Below are positions 43,126-52,487 of a DNA stretch of 64,000 nt, in pieces; the first letter of the stretch is position 1; every line of letters begins with the position of its first letter. Both the position numbers and the translations under genes were made by a program. Origin of the DNA: Bacillota bacterium (GTDB taxonomy: Bacteria > Bacillota > Limnochordia > Limnochordales > ZCTH02-B6); assembly GCA_017656145.1 (NCBI GenBank), contig JACDOI010000002.1:1-64000 (forward strand). Reading direction: 5' to 3'. Below the pieces are notes generated by a model. It saw nothing but the letters and a program-made list of their open reading frames with translations, did not search any database and was not told the DNA's origin.

Positions 43126-44664
43126 TTAACGCTGGGGCAACTCCCGGAGCCACGCCGCAGGCCCGGTCAGCCGGCGGGCTTGCCCGGTGGGCCCGTCGGT
43201 GGTCAAGCGGGCCCATATCGCCACGCATTCGGGATCGAACTGGGTTCCCGCGTTGCGGAGGATGTACTCCCGAGCCTGCTGGTGAGACCACGGCTCCCGG
43301 TACGCTCGCCGGGACGTCAGCGCGTCGTACACGTCGGCGATGGCCAAAATCCGGGCCAGGAGGGGAATCTGCCGGCCCCGCAAGCCGTCGGGATACCCGG
43401 TTCCGTCCCACCGCTCGTGATGGTGGCGGATGATGGCCAGTTCATCGGGCAAAAAGCCCAGCCGGCTGCACATCTCGTAGCCCGCCACCGGGTGCTCTTC
43501 AATGATTTTCTGCTCTTCAGGGGTCAGCGGGCCGGGCTTGTTGAGGATGTGGTCGGGTACCTTCAGCTTTCCCACATCGTGCACCAACCCGCCGTGCACC
43601 AACGCCACCAGCTGGTCGCTCGACAACCCCATGGCCTCGCCCAACTGCAGCGCCGCCTGCGCGACCCGGTAGCTGTGGCCGGCGGTATACGGGTCCCGGA
43701 CTTCGGTGGCCACCACCAGCGCGCGGACGCTCCCCGCCAGGCCCGTATCGAGCTGCCGCAGCGGATCGGACCGGAACAGCTCGTAGACAGCCTCAGCCAA
43801 CGTACCGCCCTGGGAGTACAAGCGCAGCACGCCCCAGCTCATCACCCCCACCGCGGCCAACAACAAGTAATGGTACGACCACCAGCTGACTCGCCAAAGC
43901 TCACCCCGGACGATGATCCATTCCGCCACCGCCAGCCACCCAGAGGCAAAGACGACTGCCAGAGGAAAATGAAGGCCCGTGGCGACGTACGTCCGCCAGT
44001 AGCGGTTCCCGCTTGCGGCCAACAGCCCGATGGTCGCGACCGCAACGGCCCATTGAAACCGGGGCTGGGCCAACGGGACCGCGTCCCACAGGTGCGGCCA
44101 TCCGAGGCTGGCGGCCACCGTGACGACGAGCACCCCCGCCCACGCGGGCACCAGCCACGCTCGGGCCGCGGACAACTGTTGCAACAGCGGCGACGAGGTG
44201 GAAGCCGACGACAGGGCCATCCAAAGGGCGGTCAGCAAGAGGCTGACTGAGGAACTGGCACCCGGCAATGCGTTGGCCTCAAGCAGAAAGCCGGGCGTGG
44301 CCAGCCCGTGCAGGGCGAACATGAACCCCAGCGACATGAAGCCCAGCGCCAGCAACATGATCTGCAGGTTGCGCTGGCGGCGGGCTGCCATCCCCACTGC
44401 GGTGGCCACTCCACCGGCAGCCAGGGATGTCACCGACACGATTACAAAATGATACAACGATGCCGGGATGAGCGGATCCAGATCCGGGCGTCGCTGGAGG
44501 TACTCGAATGCCAAAAACGGCGCCAGGCACGTTAGGAGCACCAACCCGGCAGTCCACAGCCGCCTCGGACGCACCGTTCCGCTCACCGCCTTCCTGATCG
44601 GCTCCACACCCCGCCCTACTGTTTCGTGCACATTTCCACAGTTTTGCATTCGCATGAAACCCAT
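43126..44664 (-). CDS. Membrane-bound HD-GYP cyclic di-GMP phosphodiesterase
   Basis: A 512-residue protein, ATG 44664 with GAAGGA upstream. Eight or so hydrophobic helices (about 32-290) form an integral sensor region that I cannot assign to a named MASE family. A cytosolic HD-GYP domain (about 305-500) holds ATEVRDPYTAGHSYRVAQAA, the metal site HGGLVHDVGKLKVPDHIL and HHHERWDGTGYPDGLRG, and DALTSRRAYREP. The signature residues are complete, so it should hydrolyse cyclic di-GMP. It opposes the cyclase encoded at 38.5 kb. Confidence 0.93.
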   Translation of the reverse strand: MGFMRMQNCGNVHETVGRGVEPIRKAVSGTVRPRRLWTAGLVLLTCLAPFLAFEYLQRRPDLDPLIPASLYHFVIVSVTSLAAGGVATAVGMAARRQRNLQIMLLALGFMSLGFMFALHGLATPGFLLEANALPGASSSVSLLLTALWMALSSASTSSPLLQQLSAARAWLVPAWAGVLVVTVAASLGWPHLWDAVPLAQPRFQWAVAVATIGLLAASGNRYWRTYVATGLHFPLAVVFASGWLAVAEWIIVRGELWRVSWWSYHYLLLAAVGVMSWGVLRLYSQGGTLAEAVYELFRSDPLRQLDTGLAGSVRALVVATEVRDPYTAGHSYRVAQAALQLGEAMGLSSDQLVALVHGGLVHDVGKLKVPDHILNKPGPLTPEEQKIIEEHPVAGYEMCSRLGFLPDELAIIRHHHERWDGTGYPDGLRGRQIPLLARILAIADVYDALTSRRAYREPWSHQQAREYILRNAGTQFDPECVAIWARLTTDGPTGQARRLTGPAAWLRELPQR

Positions 44665-44699
44665 GTTTTTCCTTCACCAGATCCGCTTCCTGGAAACCC

Positions 44700-44729
44700 C
44701 GGCTCCGTCCCCGCCGGCTCCGTCCCCGC
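44700..44729 (+). repeat. Two tandem 15-base repeats ahead of asnB
   Basis: CGGCTCCGTCCCCGC occurs twice in direct tandem (44700-44714, 44715-44729) in the gap between the divergent HD-GYP gene and asnB. Slippage is the likely origin; a regulatory role is not evident. Confidence 0.6.
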
Positions 44730-44790
44730 ATAGCATAGGAAGCCGGGCGTACCGGCGACCACGACACGGGGAAGACGGGGGAAACCGGCC

Positions 44791-46653
44791 ATGTGCGGCA
44801 TCGCAGGGTGGATTGATTGGGATCGGGATGTGCGTCGGGAGGCGCCGGTGGTGGCGGCCATGGGCGAAGTCCAGGCCTCACGAGGACCGGACGCCAGCGG
44901 CCTGTGGATCGGGCCGACCGCCGGCCTGGCCCACCGCCGCCTGATCGTCGTCGATCCCGAGGGCGGCGACCAGCCCATGACGTTTCGCCGCGGGCGCGAA
45001 ACGTACGTCATCGTCTACAACGGCGAATTGTACAACGGCCCCGAAGTCCGGCGGGAACTCAAACTGTGCGGGTACTCATTCCGGGGTCACTGTGACACCG
45101 AACTGGTGCTCCTGGCCTATGCCCAGTGGGGTCCAGCCTGCCTGAACCGCCTAAACGGCATGTTCGCTTTTGCCATCTGGGAAGACCACAACCAGCGGCT
45201 GTTTCTCGCCCGGGACCGCCTCGGGGTGAAACCGCTGTTCTTCGCGCCCCTAGCCCGCGGCTTTTTGTTCGCTTCGGAAATCAAGGGCCTGTTGGCCCAC
45301 CCGGACATTCGCCCGGAGGTGGACGCAGAAGGCTTGGCGGAAGTGTTCGCGCTAGGGCCCGCCCGCACGCCGGGACATGGAGTGTTCCGGGGTATCCGCG
45401 AGCTCAAGCCGGGCCAGTGGATGCACGTGGAGCGCCAGGGCATGCGCGTGGAAACGTACTGGCGCCTGGAGAGCCGACCGCACGCTGATGATCCCGGCAG
45501 CACCGTGGCCACGGTGCGAGAACTGCTCTCGGATGCGGTCGGCCGTCAGCTGGTGGCCGACGTCCCGGTATGCACCCTCCTCTCAGGCGGCGTAGACTCC
45601 AGCGCCCTGACCGCCCTGGCCGCCCGAAGCGGCGTCCCGGCCGGGGAGGCGCGCTTAGGCTCCGATCGGCCCGTCGACACCTGGTCGGTCACGTATCGGG
45701 ACAACGATCGCTATTTTCGAGCCAGTGACCTGCAGCCGGCCGACGACGGCCCGTGGATCCGGCTGGTCTCCGAGCATCTCGGCACGCGGCACCACACGGT
45801 CGTTATCGACCAGCAGGACCTCGCGGGCGGATTGGTGCAGGCTACCCTCGCCCGGGATCTGCCCGGCATGGCCGACATTGACGCCTCGCTCTACCTGTTT
45901 TGCCGGGAGATTCGCCGGGAGTTCACCGTGGCATTGTCCGGCGAATGCGCTGACGAGATCTTCGGAGGCTACCCGTGGTTTCGCAACGCCGCCGGCGACT
46001 CAAGCGAGGCGTTCCCCTGGTCCCGCCAGCTCTCGGTGCGGGAGGAGATTCTCTCCCCGGCGGTGCGGGAAGTTGTCCGGCCCCGGGAGTACGTCCGCCA
46101 ACGGTTGTCCGAAGCGCTTGAGGAAGTGCCCCGCCTGGAGGGCGAAGACGAATCGGCCCGGCGCATCCGGGAGCTGTTTTACCTCAACATCACCCGCTGG
46201 ATGCCGACATTGCTCGATCGCAAAGACCGGATGAGCATGGCGGTGGGATTGGAGGTCCGCGTTCCTTACTGCGACCACCGGCTTGTGGAATACGTCTGGA
46301 ACGTGCCGTGGGAGATGAAGTGCGCCCGAGGGCGGGAGAAAGGGCTCTTGCGCCAAGCCATGGCAGGATTGTTGCCCGAGGAGGTTCTGTGGCGCAAAAA
46401 GAGCCCTTACCCGAAGACGTACCATCCGGCTTATGGGTCCGCGGTCCGCGATAAGCTCACCGCGATCCTCGCCGATCCCGACTCACCGTTGAACCCGCTC
46501 ATCCACCGGCCCGCGGTGGAGCGAATGCTTTCGGCCGGGCCCGAGATGAACCTGCCATGGTTCGGTCAATTGATGAACGCGACGCAACTTTGGGCCTACC
46601 TCGTCCAGGTCGACACGTGGCTACGGCGATACCGGATTCGGATCCGGATCTGA
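44791..46653 (+). CDS. asnB: Asparagine synthase (glutamine-hydrolysing), AsnB-type
   Basis: A 620-residue enzyme. ATG 44791 is fixed because Cys2 (MCGIAGW) must be the N-terminal nucleophile after Met removal. The glutaminase domain (1-210) has SRGPDASGLW, AHRRLIVVDP and the YNGELYN loop. The synthetase domain has the ATP-pyrophosphatase loop TLLSGGVDSSALTAL and the later GECADEIFGGYPWF. Length is typical of bacterial AsnB. The end, RYRIRIRI, is encoded by a GATCCG-rich repeat and overlaps the converging TolC gene by 33 bases. Confidence 0.93.
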   Translation: MCGIAGWIDWDRDVRREAPVVAAMGEVQASRGPDASGLWIGPTAGLAHRRLIVVDPEGGDQPMTFRRGRETYVIVYNGELYNGPEVRRELKLCGYSFRGHCDTELVLLAYAQWGPACLNRLNGMFAFAIWEDHNQRLFLARDRLGVKPLFFAPLARGFLFASEIKGLLAHPDIRPEVDAEGLAEVFALGPARTPGHGVFRGIRELKPGQWMHVERQGMRVETYWRLESRPHADDPGSTVATVRELLSDAVGRQLVADVPVCTLLSGGVDSSALTALAARSGVPAGEARLGSDRPVDTWSVTYRDNDRYFRASDLQPADDGPWIRLVSEHLGTRHHTVVIDQQDLAGGLVQATLARDLPGMADIDASLYLFCREIRREFTVALSGECADEIFGGYPWFRNAAGDSSEAFPWSRQLSVREEILSPAVREVVRPREYVRQRLSEALEEVPRLEGEDESARRIRELFYLNITRWMPTLLDRKDRMSMAVGLEVRVPYCDHRLVEYVWNVPWEMKCARGREKGLLRQAMAGLLPEEVLWRKKSPYPKTYHPAYGSAVRDKLTAILADPDSPLNPLIHRPAVERMLSAGPEMNLPWFGQLMNATQLWAYLVQVDTWLRRYRIRIRI

Positions 46654-48318
46654 ACCCGGCTTTGGCGATACCGGTTCCCCTCCGGATCCGGATACGCTCG
46701 GCCACGGGACACCGGTCAAAAGCTCCCCCGCGTCGAAGCCCGCCAGCTCCAGCCACTCCTCGACGAGGACGTCGGCGGCCTGGAGGTACGCAGCCTGGGC
46801 CAGAGTGAACCCGTATGATGCTTCAAGGCGGGCCTGTTCGGCCTTGGCCAGCGCGGTGGTGGCCCGCAAGACATCGACCTCGGTGGCCATACCGGCTTCC
46901 CGCAGCGCCTCGGCGACCGCCAAGCCTTCCCGCGCAGCCTCCACGCCCCTTAGCGCGGCTTGAAGGCTTTCCCGGGCCGCCTCAAGCCGGGCATAGGCCG
47001 CGATCACGTCGGCCTGGGCCGCCGCTTCCCGCTGTTCCAGCTGCAAAGCCGCCGCTTCGACCTGCAGCTTGGCCTGGGCCAGCTGCGCGTCCCGCTGGCC
47101 GCCGTCCAATATCGGCCACGTCACCTCCAAGCCGGCCATCCAGCTGGGCGACTCGCCCCCGACCGCCATCCCGTCCACAAACTGGCGGGCCGTCATGACG
47201 CTGCCGCCGATGTAGCCGTGACGGTCGACCGAAAGCGTCAGCTCGGCGTCGACCCAGCGGTAACGGCCGACTAGCTGCACGCCGGGCTTGGCCTGTTCCC
47301 GGGCCAAGTCCGCCGCGGCCTGAGCCCGCTCAAGATCCCTTCGAGCCCGTCGAACATCTCCCCGCTCGGCGACATTTTCCAGCGCTGCTTGCAAATCCGG
47401 CCAGACCGCGGGAATGTCCGTCTCCACCACGTTCAGATGCGTGTCCAGGGGTAGACCCAGACTCTGGTTGAGCGCCATGCGGGCCGCCCGGACCTCCCCG
47501 TCCGCCCGCAGCACGTCGGCCAGCGCACCGTACCGCTGGGCTTCCGCCTGGAGCCGGTCGGCCTCGGTGGCCGTACCCTCCCGCACTCGGGCCTGCGTAT
47601 GGCGTTCCAGCGCTTCAGCTTCCGCCAAAGCCGCTTGGGCAACCCGCAACGCCGCCTCGGCGCGCAAAATGCCGTAATACGCCTCCAGGCTCTGCACGAT
47701 CGCGGTTCCCAGGGCGTTCTCGAACTCGTCCCACGCCTGGGCCTCCTCACTGTCGGCCAGCGAGGCGAGGGCCTTTTGGAGCCGGGACTTCCAAAGGGAC
47801 GCCCGCGCCGACAGCGTCACCTGGTATCCTTGCCCCGCCACCTCCTGCCCCCCCGCGCCGGATCCGGCGGCCAGTCCGGCGAGGCTGTCGCAGAGGGCTT
47901 TGTCGAAGACGGACCCAGCGACCGCACACGCCCGGAGTACCGGTTCGAGGTACCCTGCCAGGTCGTCGCCCAGCGCCGGGGCCTGCTCCTGGCCGAACAC
48001 GTACGGCGACCCGCTCACCGAAAGCGACGGCGCCAACGACGCCCGCTGCTCCACGGCCCGGGCCTGTCCCAACGCCAACTGGATCCGGGCCGCCCGCACC
48101 CCCAAATGGTGGATCAGGGCCTGCCGCACGACGTCCACCGCACCGTACTGTTCTTGCCCGGCGCCGGCAACGCCCGGGGCGGGGGATTGTTCCCGGACCG
48201 ACGGCCCGGGCGCTTGGCCCAGTGCTTCGCCGTTCACACTGAGCGCGAGCAAGAACGCTCCCAGCCACGCTGCGACGATGGCCGCCCGGCTCCGCCCTCG
48301 GGCCGCCCGGTGCTTCAT
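46621..48318 (-). CDS. TolC-like outer-membrane efflux protein 1
   Basis: A 565-residue precursor with a Sec signal (AAIVAAWLGAFLLALSVNGEALG) at the N-terminus. The long coiled-coil helices of the OEP fold are clear: ERHTQARVREGTATEADRLQ, RMALNQSLGLPLD, and the second repeat LREAGMATEVDVLRATTALA. TolC trimers span the outer membrane and reach into the periplasm. A Gly-rich insert near residues 140-165 and a GSGGEP...DPDP tail are extra. Its ATG overlaps the stop of the second TolC gene (ATGA). It is the last gene of the efflux operon and has a 33-base convergent overlap with asnB. Confidence 0.9.
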   Translation of the reverse strand: MKHRAARGRSRAAIVAAWLGAFLLALSVNGEALGQAPGPSVREQSPAPGVAGAGQEQYGAVDVVRQALIHHLGVRAARIQLALGQARAVEQRASLAPSLSVSGSPYVFGQEQAPALGDDLAGYLEPVLRACAVAGSVFDKALCDSLAGLAAGSGAGGQEVAGQGYQVTLSARASLWKSRLQKALASLADSEEAQAWDEFENALGTAIVQSLEAYYGILRAEAALRVAQAALAEAEALERHTQARVREGTATEADRLQAEAQRYGALADVLRADGEVRAARMALNQSLGLPLDTHLNVVETDIPAVWPDLQAALENVAERGDVRRARRDLERAQAAADLAREQAKPGVQLVGRYRWVDAELTLSVDRHGYIGGSVMTARQFVDGMAVGGESPSWMAGLEVTWPILDGGQRDAQLAQAKLQVEAAALQLEQREAAAQADVIAAYARLEAARESLQAALRGVEAAREGLAVAEALREAGMATEVDVLRATTALAKAEQARLEASYGFTLAQAAYLQAADVLVEEWLELAGFDAGELLTGVPWPSVSGSGGEPVSPKPGSDPDPNPVSP

Positions 48319-49394
48319 CGGTCGTTCATCTCCCGGGCGATCGCCTGGAAAAATTCGGCCCGGGCCACATTGTAGTCGAACACCGCATTGACCGCGCCGG
48401 TGCGGGCGTCGGTCAGCCCGGTCTGGGCCTCAAGCACTTCCAGATCCGTGGCCATGCCGGCCTCAAACAGCGCCTGCACCACCCGCCAGTTTTCTTCCAT
48501 CTCGGCCAGCCGCTGCCGGCTGACGTCAAGCCGGCGGTAGGCGTCCTGCATCTCGTTGTATGCCCGCATGATATCCAGGGTAATGCCCTGCTCCGCCTGG
48601 ACCAGCTGCAGCTTGGCCTGCTCCAGCTTGATGGCCGCCTGTGCCCGGTTCAGCTCCGGCGTGTAATCGTTGGTCGAAAGCTCCAGTTCCTTTTCGGCCA
48701 CCTCGACCCCGATGCGGGCTTGGGCCAGCTCGAGCCGGTTCTCAAGGCCTTCCGCCAAAGCCTCCTGCAGCGAAAGCTCAACGGCCTCCCCGGTTACCAC
48801 GTTTCCGTCCAGCACGACCTCGGTGCCGGCCGGCAAGCCTATCACCTGCAGCAGCCGGGCAGTGGCCAGCGCCAAATTGTCCAGCACTTGCGCCCGGTTG
48901 GCTTCCAGTTCCAGGAGGGACGTCTGGGCCCGCAGAACGTCGACGTCCGTCGCCACCCCGGCGTCCCGGCGGCTCTTGGCCACCTCCAGCTGGCGCCGGC
49001 TCGCCTCCAGCGAGTCGTCGAGAACGGCCAGCAGGTTTTCAAGGCGCAGCACGTCGTAATACGCCGACTCCACTTCGTACGCCACGTTTTGTTCGGTCAG
49101 GGCCAGACTGCGCTGGGCCAGCCGCAGCCCGGCCTCGGCCTGCAGCAGCGTTGCCGGCGACGGGCTGATCAATGCCGAAGCCCGCGCTTGCGCGAGCGCC
49201 GTTTCCGCCGCTTCCACCTCCCGGCGGGCCAGAGCGAGCTGCACGTTGTGCTCAAGGGCAAGCTCTACTGCCCGATGCAAATCCAAGTTTACCGGCTGCT
49301 CATCCTGGGCGCCTGCCGGCACCGTCCCGGCCAAGATCAGCGCCAAAGCCAAGAGCGCTCCTCCGAAGCTCCATCGACGCCTGAAGCCTTTCAT
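48315..49394 (-). CDS. TolC-like outer-membrane efflux protein 2
   Basis: A 359-residue precursor from ATG 49394, with GGAGGTACGGGC upstream. Signal: GALLALALILAGTVPAGAQ. Two OEP helical repeats are visible, SRRDAGVATDVDVLRAQTSL and LFEAGMATDLEVLEAQTGL, with YDVLRLENLLAVLDDSLEA. It is short for a TolC (usual about 420-480), so its periplasmic barrel or outer strands may be reduced. It overlaps the pump gene upstream and the first-listed TolC gene downstream by four bases each. Confidence 0.88.
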   Translation of the reverse strand: MKGFRRRWSFGGALLALALILAGTVPAGAQDEQPVNLDLHRAVELALEHNVQLALARREVEAAETALAQARASALISPSPATLLQAEAGLRLAQRSLALTEQNVAYEVESAYYDVLRLENLLAVLDDSLEASRRQLEVAKSRRDAGVATDVDVLRAQTSLLELEANRAQVLDNLALATARLLQVIGLPAGTEVVLDGNVVTGEAVELSLQEALAEGLENRLELAQARIGVEVAEKELELSTNDYTPELNRAQAAIKLEQAKLQLVQAEQGITLDIMRAYNEMQDAYRRLDVSRQRLAEMEENWRVVQALFEAGMATDLEVLEAQTGLTDARTGAVNAVFDYNVARAEFFQAIAREMNDR

Positions 49395-52300
49395 GCCCGT
49401 ACCTCCTTCTCCGATCCCCTCCGGCCCACCCGGAACACCCGCGCCAGCCAGCCGCCCAGATCGTCGACAATCGTATAAGCGACGGGCACAAATCCCAGCG
49501 TCAACAGGGTGGATACCGTAAGGCCGCCGATGATGACGGTGGCAATCGGTGCGCCCAACTCCGAGCCTTCCCCGATGCCTAAGGCCAGAGGAACCATGCC
49601 GAGCACCGTCGTCAGCGTCGTCATCAATACAGGACGCAGGCGGTTCGAACACCCTTCCAGCATCGCCTCAAGGCGCGACTTGCCCTGCCGCCTGAGCTGG
49701 TTGACCATATCGATCATAACGATCCCGTTATTGACGGCGATTCCAGCCAGCACAATGACGCCGACGAATCCGGGCACACTCAAGGACCGGTTAGAGACGA
49801 CCAGCGCCCACACGACCCCGGTGAAGCCCAGCGGCACCGTCGCCATAATGACCAGGGGATGGACGAGCGATTCAAACTGCGCCGCCATGATCATGTACAC
49901 CAGGACTACCGCCAAAAGCAGCGCGAATGCCAAGTCGCGAAACGCCTCTTCCATTTCCGCGGTGTCGCCGCCGAACCCCCACTCGACATCATCGGGCAAG
50001 TTCATGGCCGACACGACCTTGGCGATGTCCGCCACGACGCTGCTCAAATCCCGTCCCGAAATGTGCGAGTAGACGAATACGACCCGCGACTGGTCCTCCC
50101 GCTCGATCGTCACCGGAGCGACGCCTTCCGCAATGCGGGCAACCTCGCTCAACGGCACGTGGGCGCCGACCGGCGTCGAAATCAGCAATCGCTCTACGGC
50201 CGCGAGGTTATCCCGCCACTCGGGTGCCAGCTGAACCCGGACTTCAATTTCGCTGCCGCCGCCGCCGGGACGGTATTGAGTGGCCACTGCCCCGTCCATC
50301 GCCGTCCGAATGGCCGAAGCGATCTGCGCCACCGTCAACCCGTAGCGGGCAGCCCGGTCCCGGTCGATGACAACCTGCAACTCGGGACGGCCTCGACGGG
50401 TCGACGTCTCCACTTCCCGGGTTCCCGGCACCTCGGCCACCCGGGCCGCCACTGCCTCGGCCAGCTCCAACAGTTGCTCCGTATCCCTTCCTTTGAGCCG
50501 CAGCTGGATGGGCGCCCCGCCGCCGCCACCGCCGCCGGTGTACGGGTTCTCCATCGCGACCAGAATCTCCGCACCGGGGATCGTAGACGCGAACTGCCGG
50601 ATTTCCTCCACAACTTCCTCCGTACTTCTCTCGCGTTCAGACTGTTGGACGAGGTTCACGGCCAGCACGCCCGACTCACTGCTGTCGGAGCCCCCGGCCG
50701 AGGCGTACACGACCTCCACCTCGGGAATACCGGACACAAATTCCTCCAGCTCGCGGACGATCGCGTCCGTCTCCTCCAAGGTGCTCCCGTAAGGCAACCG
50801 CACCCGAACGCCGATGGAGCCCGTGTCGGTCACCGGGAGAAACTCCTGGCCGACCCGGGGAACAAGCAGCACCGCCGAAACAAGCGCGGCCGTTACCACC
50901 AGCACCGCCACATACCGCCGGCGGAGAATCCAGCCGAGAAACGCCCGGTAGCGATCCCGAACCCGATCAAAGAGATCCTTGCGGCTCGCTCCTTCGGCCC
51001 CACCGTATTGGGAAACCGGGATGTTGACCCGGGCGGCCAGCATCGGCACGAAGGTAAGGGCCACCACCAAACTCATCGCCAGGGAGAACACTACCGCGAA
51101 CGACAAGTCCCGGAACAGCTCGGCCGTCAATCCGCCGACGAACACGATCGGAAGAAACACCGCCACGGTCGTGAGGGTGGAAGCCGTCAACGCCATGCCC
51201 ACTTCCCCGGTGCCGTCGATGGCCGCTTCCTTTGGTGCTTTGCCCATCTGCCGGTGCCGCACGGCGTTCTCCAAGGATACGATCGCGTTGTCGACCAGCA
51301 TTCCGACCCCCAGCGCCAGGCCGCCAAGGGACAAGATGTTGAGGGACACGTCCAGGACGTACAGGAAGAAGAATGTCGCCAGTCCCGCGACGGGGATCGC
51401 ACTTCCGATGATCAACGTCGGCCCCAGCGTCCGCAGGAACACGAACAGCACCACCATGGCGATGATGGCTCCCTGCAGGACGTTGTTGGTCACCGACTGG
51501 ATCGACAGCCGGATGAACTCCGCCTCATCCCACACTTCTTGGATGGTGATCTGGTCCCCAAACTCCTCCTGCAGCCGGGCGAGCTCGGCGCGGATCCGGT
51601 CGCTGACCACCACCGTGTTGGCCTGGGCTTCCCGCTGGATCGTCACCGCGACGCTCGGCTGGCCGTTCAGGCGCGAGAGCGTGCGCTGCTCCTTGTAGCC
51701 GTCAACCACCCGGGCGACGTCTTCCACCCGCACGACGCCCGCGGGTCCGGCATGGACGACCGTGCGGCCGATTTGTCCTACATCCGTGAACTCGCCGACG
51801 GTCCGCAGGGTCAATTCCCGCGTCGGCTCCGTCAGCCGGCCTCCGGGCATGTTCAAGTTCCCGGCAGCTACCGCCTGACGCACCTGGTCCATCGTCAACC
51901 CAAAGGCGTTCAACTTTGCCTGGTCGACCTCGATGCGAATCTCCCGCTCAAGGCCGCCGCTGACGTTGACCTGGGCGACGCCTTCAAGCCGCTCCAACCG
52001 GTCGACGATATGGTCTTCCACAAACTGCCGCAAGCTCGCCAGATCATCCATGCCGCCGACGTTCAACTGGTACATCGGCGCCAGCGAGGGATCGAAACGG
52101 AACACCTGCGGTTCACCGGCGCCGTCGGGAAGAAGTCCCCGGATAAGGTCGAGCCGCTCCCGCATTTCCAGCGCGGCGAAATCCATGTCGGTTCCCCAGT
52201 TGAACTGCACTACGACCGTGGACGAACCCGCCGACGACGTGGAGCTGACCTGGTTAACATTGCGCACGGTCGCCATGGCTTCCTCAATGGGGCGGGTGAT

Positions 52301-52486
52301 CTGCGACTCGACCTCCTGGGGACCGACATTTTCGTACTCGGTGATGACCACCGCCGCGGGGAAGTTGAAGTCCGGCAACAGGGCAAGCTCCAGGCGGCCT
52401 AAGGCCACGCCGCCCAGGATCAGCGCGGCAAGGATGATCATGAACGTTGCGATGGGTCGCTGAACGGCAAACCGGGCGATCGACAC
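49391..52486 (-). CDS. RND-family efflux transporter (AcrB/MdtB-type pump)
   Basis: A 1031-residue inner-membrane pump. GTG 52486 has GGAGGAC upstream and begins SIARFAVQRPIATFMIILAAL. Twelve helices are expected in two 1+5 sets, each followed by a large periplasmic domain. The first includes ARMREP-free pattern PDFNFPAAVVITEYENVGPQ and TRPIEEAMATVRNVNQVSS. The proton-relay region near GGLALGVGMLVDNAIVSLEN is conserved. A Gly-rich loop, GGGGGGG, occurs in the second periplasmic part. It is a proton-driven multidrug or metabolite exporter; substrate unknown. Confidence 0.94.
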   Translation of the reverse strand: MSIARFAVQRPIATFMIILAALILGGVALGRLELALLPDFNFPAAVVITEYENVGPQEVESQITRPIEEAMATVRNVNQVSSTSSAGSSTVVVQFNWGTDMDFAALEMRERLDLIRGLLPDGAGEPQVFRFDPSLAPMYQLNVGGMDDLASLRQFVEDHIVDRLERLEGVAQVNVSGGLEREIRIEVDQAKLNAFGLTMDQVRQAVAAGNLNMPGGRLTEPTRELTLRTVGEFTDVGQIGRTVVHAGPAGVVRVEDVARVVDGYKEQRTLSRLNGQPSVAVTIQREAQANTVVVSDRIRAELARLQEEFGDQITIQEVWDEAEFIRLSIQSVTNNVLQGAIIAMVVLFVFLRTLGPTLIIGSAIPVAGLATFFFLYVLDVSLNILSLGGLALGVGMLVDNAIVSLENAVRHRQMGKAPKEAAIDGTGEVGMALTASTLTTVAVFLPIVFVGGLTAELFRDLSFAVVFSLAMSLVVALTFVPMLAARVNIPVSQYGGAEGASRKDLFDRVRDRYRAFLGWILRRRYVAVLVVTAALVSAVLLVPRVGQEFLPVTDTGSIGVRVRLPYGSTLEETDAIVRELEEFVSGIPEVEVVYASAGGSDSSESGVLAVNLVQQSERERSTEEVVEEIRQFASTIPGAEILVAMENPYTGGGGGGGAPIQLRLKGRDTEQLLELAEAVAARVAEVPGTREVETSTRRGRPELQVVIDRDRAARYGLTVAQIASAIRTAMDGAVATQYRPGGGGSEIEVRVQLAPEWRDNLAAVERLLISTPVGAHVPLSEVARIAEGVAPVTIEREDQSRVVFVYSHISGRDLSSVVADIAKVVSAMNLPDDVEWGFGGDTAEMEEAFRDLAFALLLAVVLVYMIMAAQFESLVHPLVIMATVPLGFTGVVWALVVSNRSLSVPGFVGVIVLAGIAVNNGIVMIDMVNQLRRQGKSRLEAMLEGCSNRLRPVLMTTLTTVLGMVPLALGIGEGSELGAPIATVIIGGLTVSTLLTLGFVPVAYTIVDDLGGWLARVFRVGRRGSEKEVRA

Positions 52487-52487
52487 G

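Noticed and set aside
49859-52402. 847-residue open frame on the + strand inside the RND pump gene
   Set aside because: Antisense shadow of a conserved RND gene. High GC keeps opposite frames open; its composition is Arg/His/Gln-rich with no family similarity.
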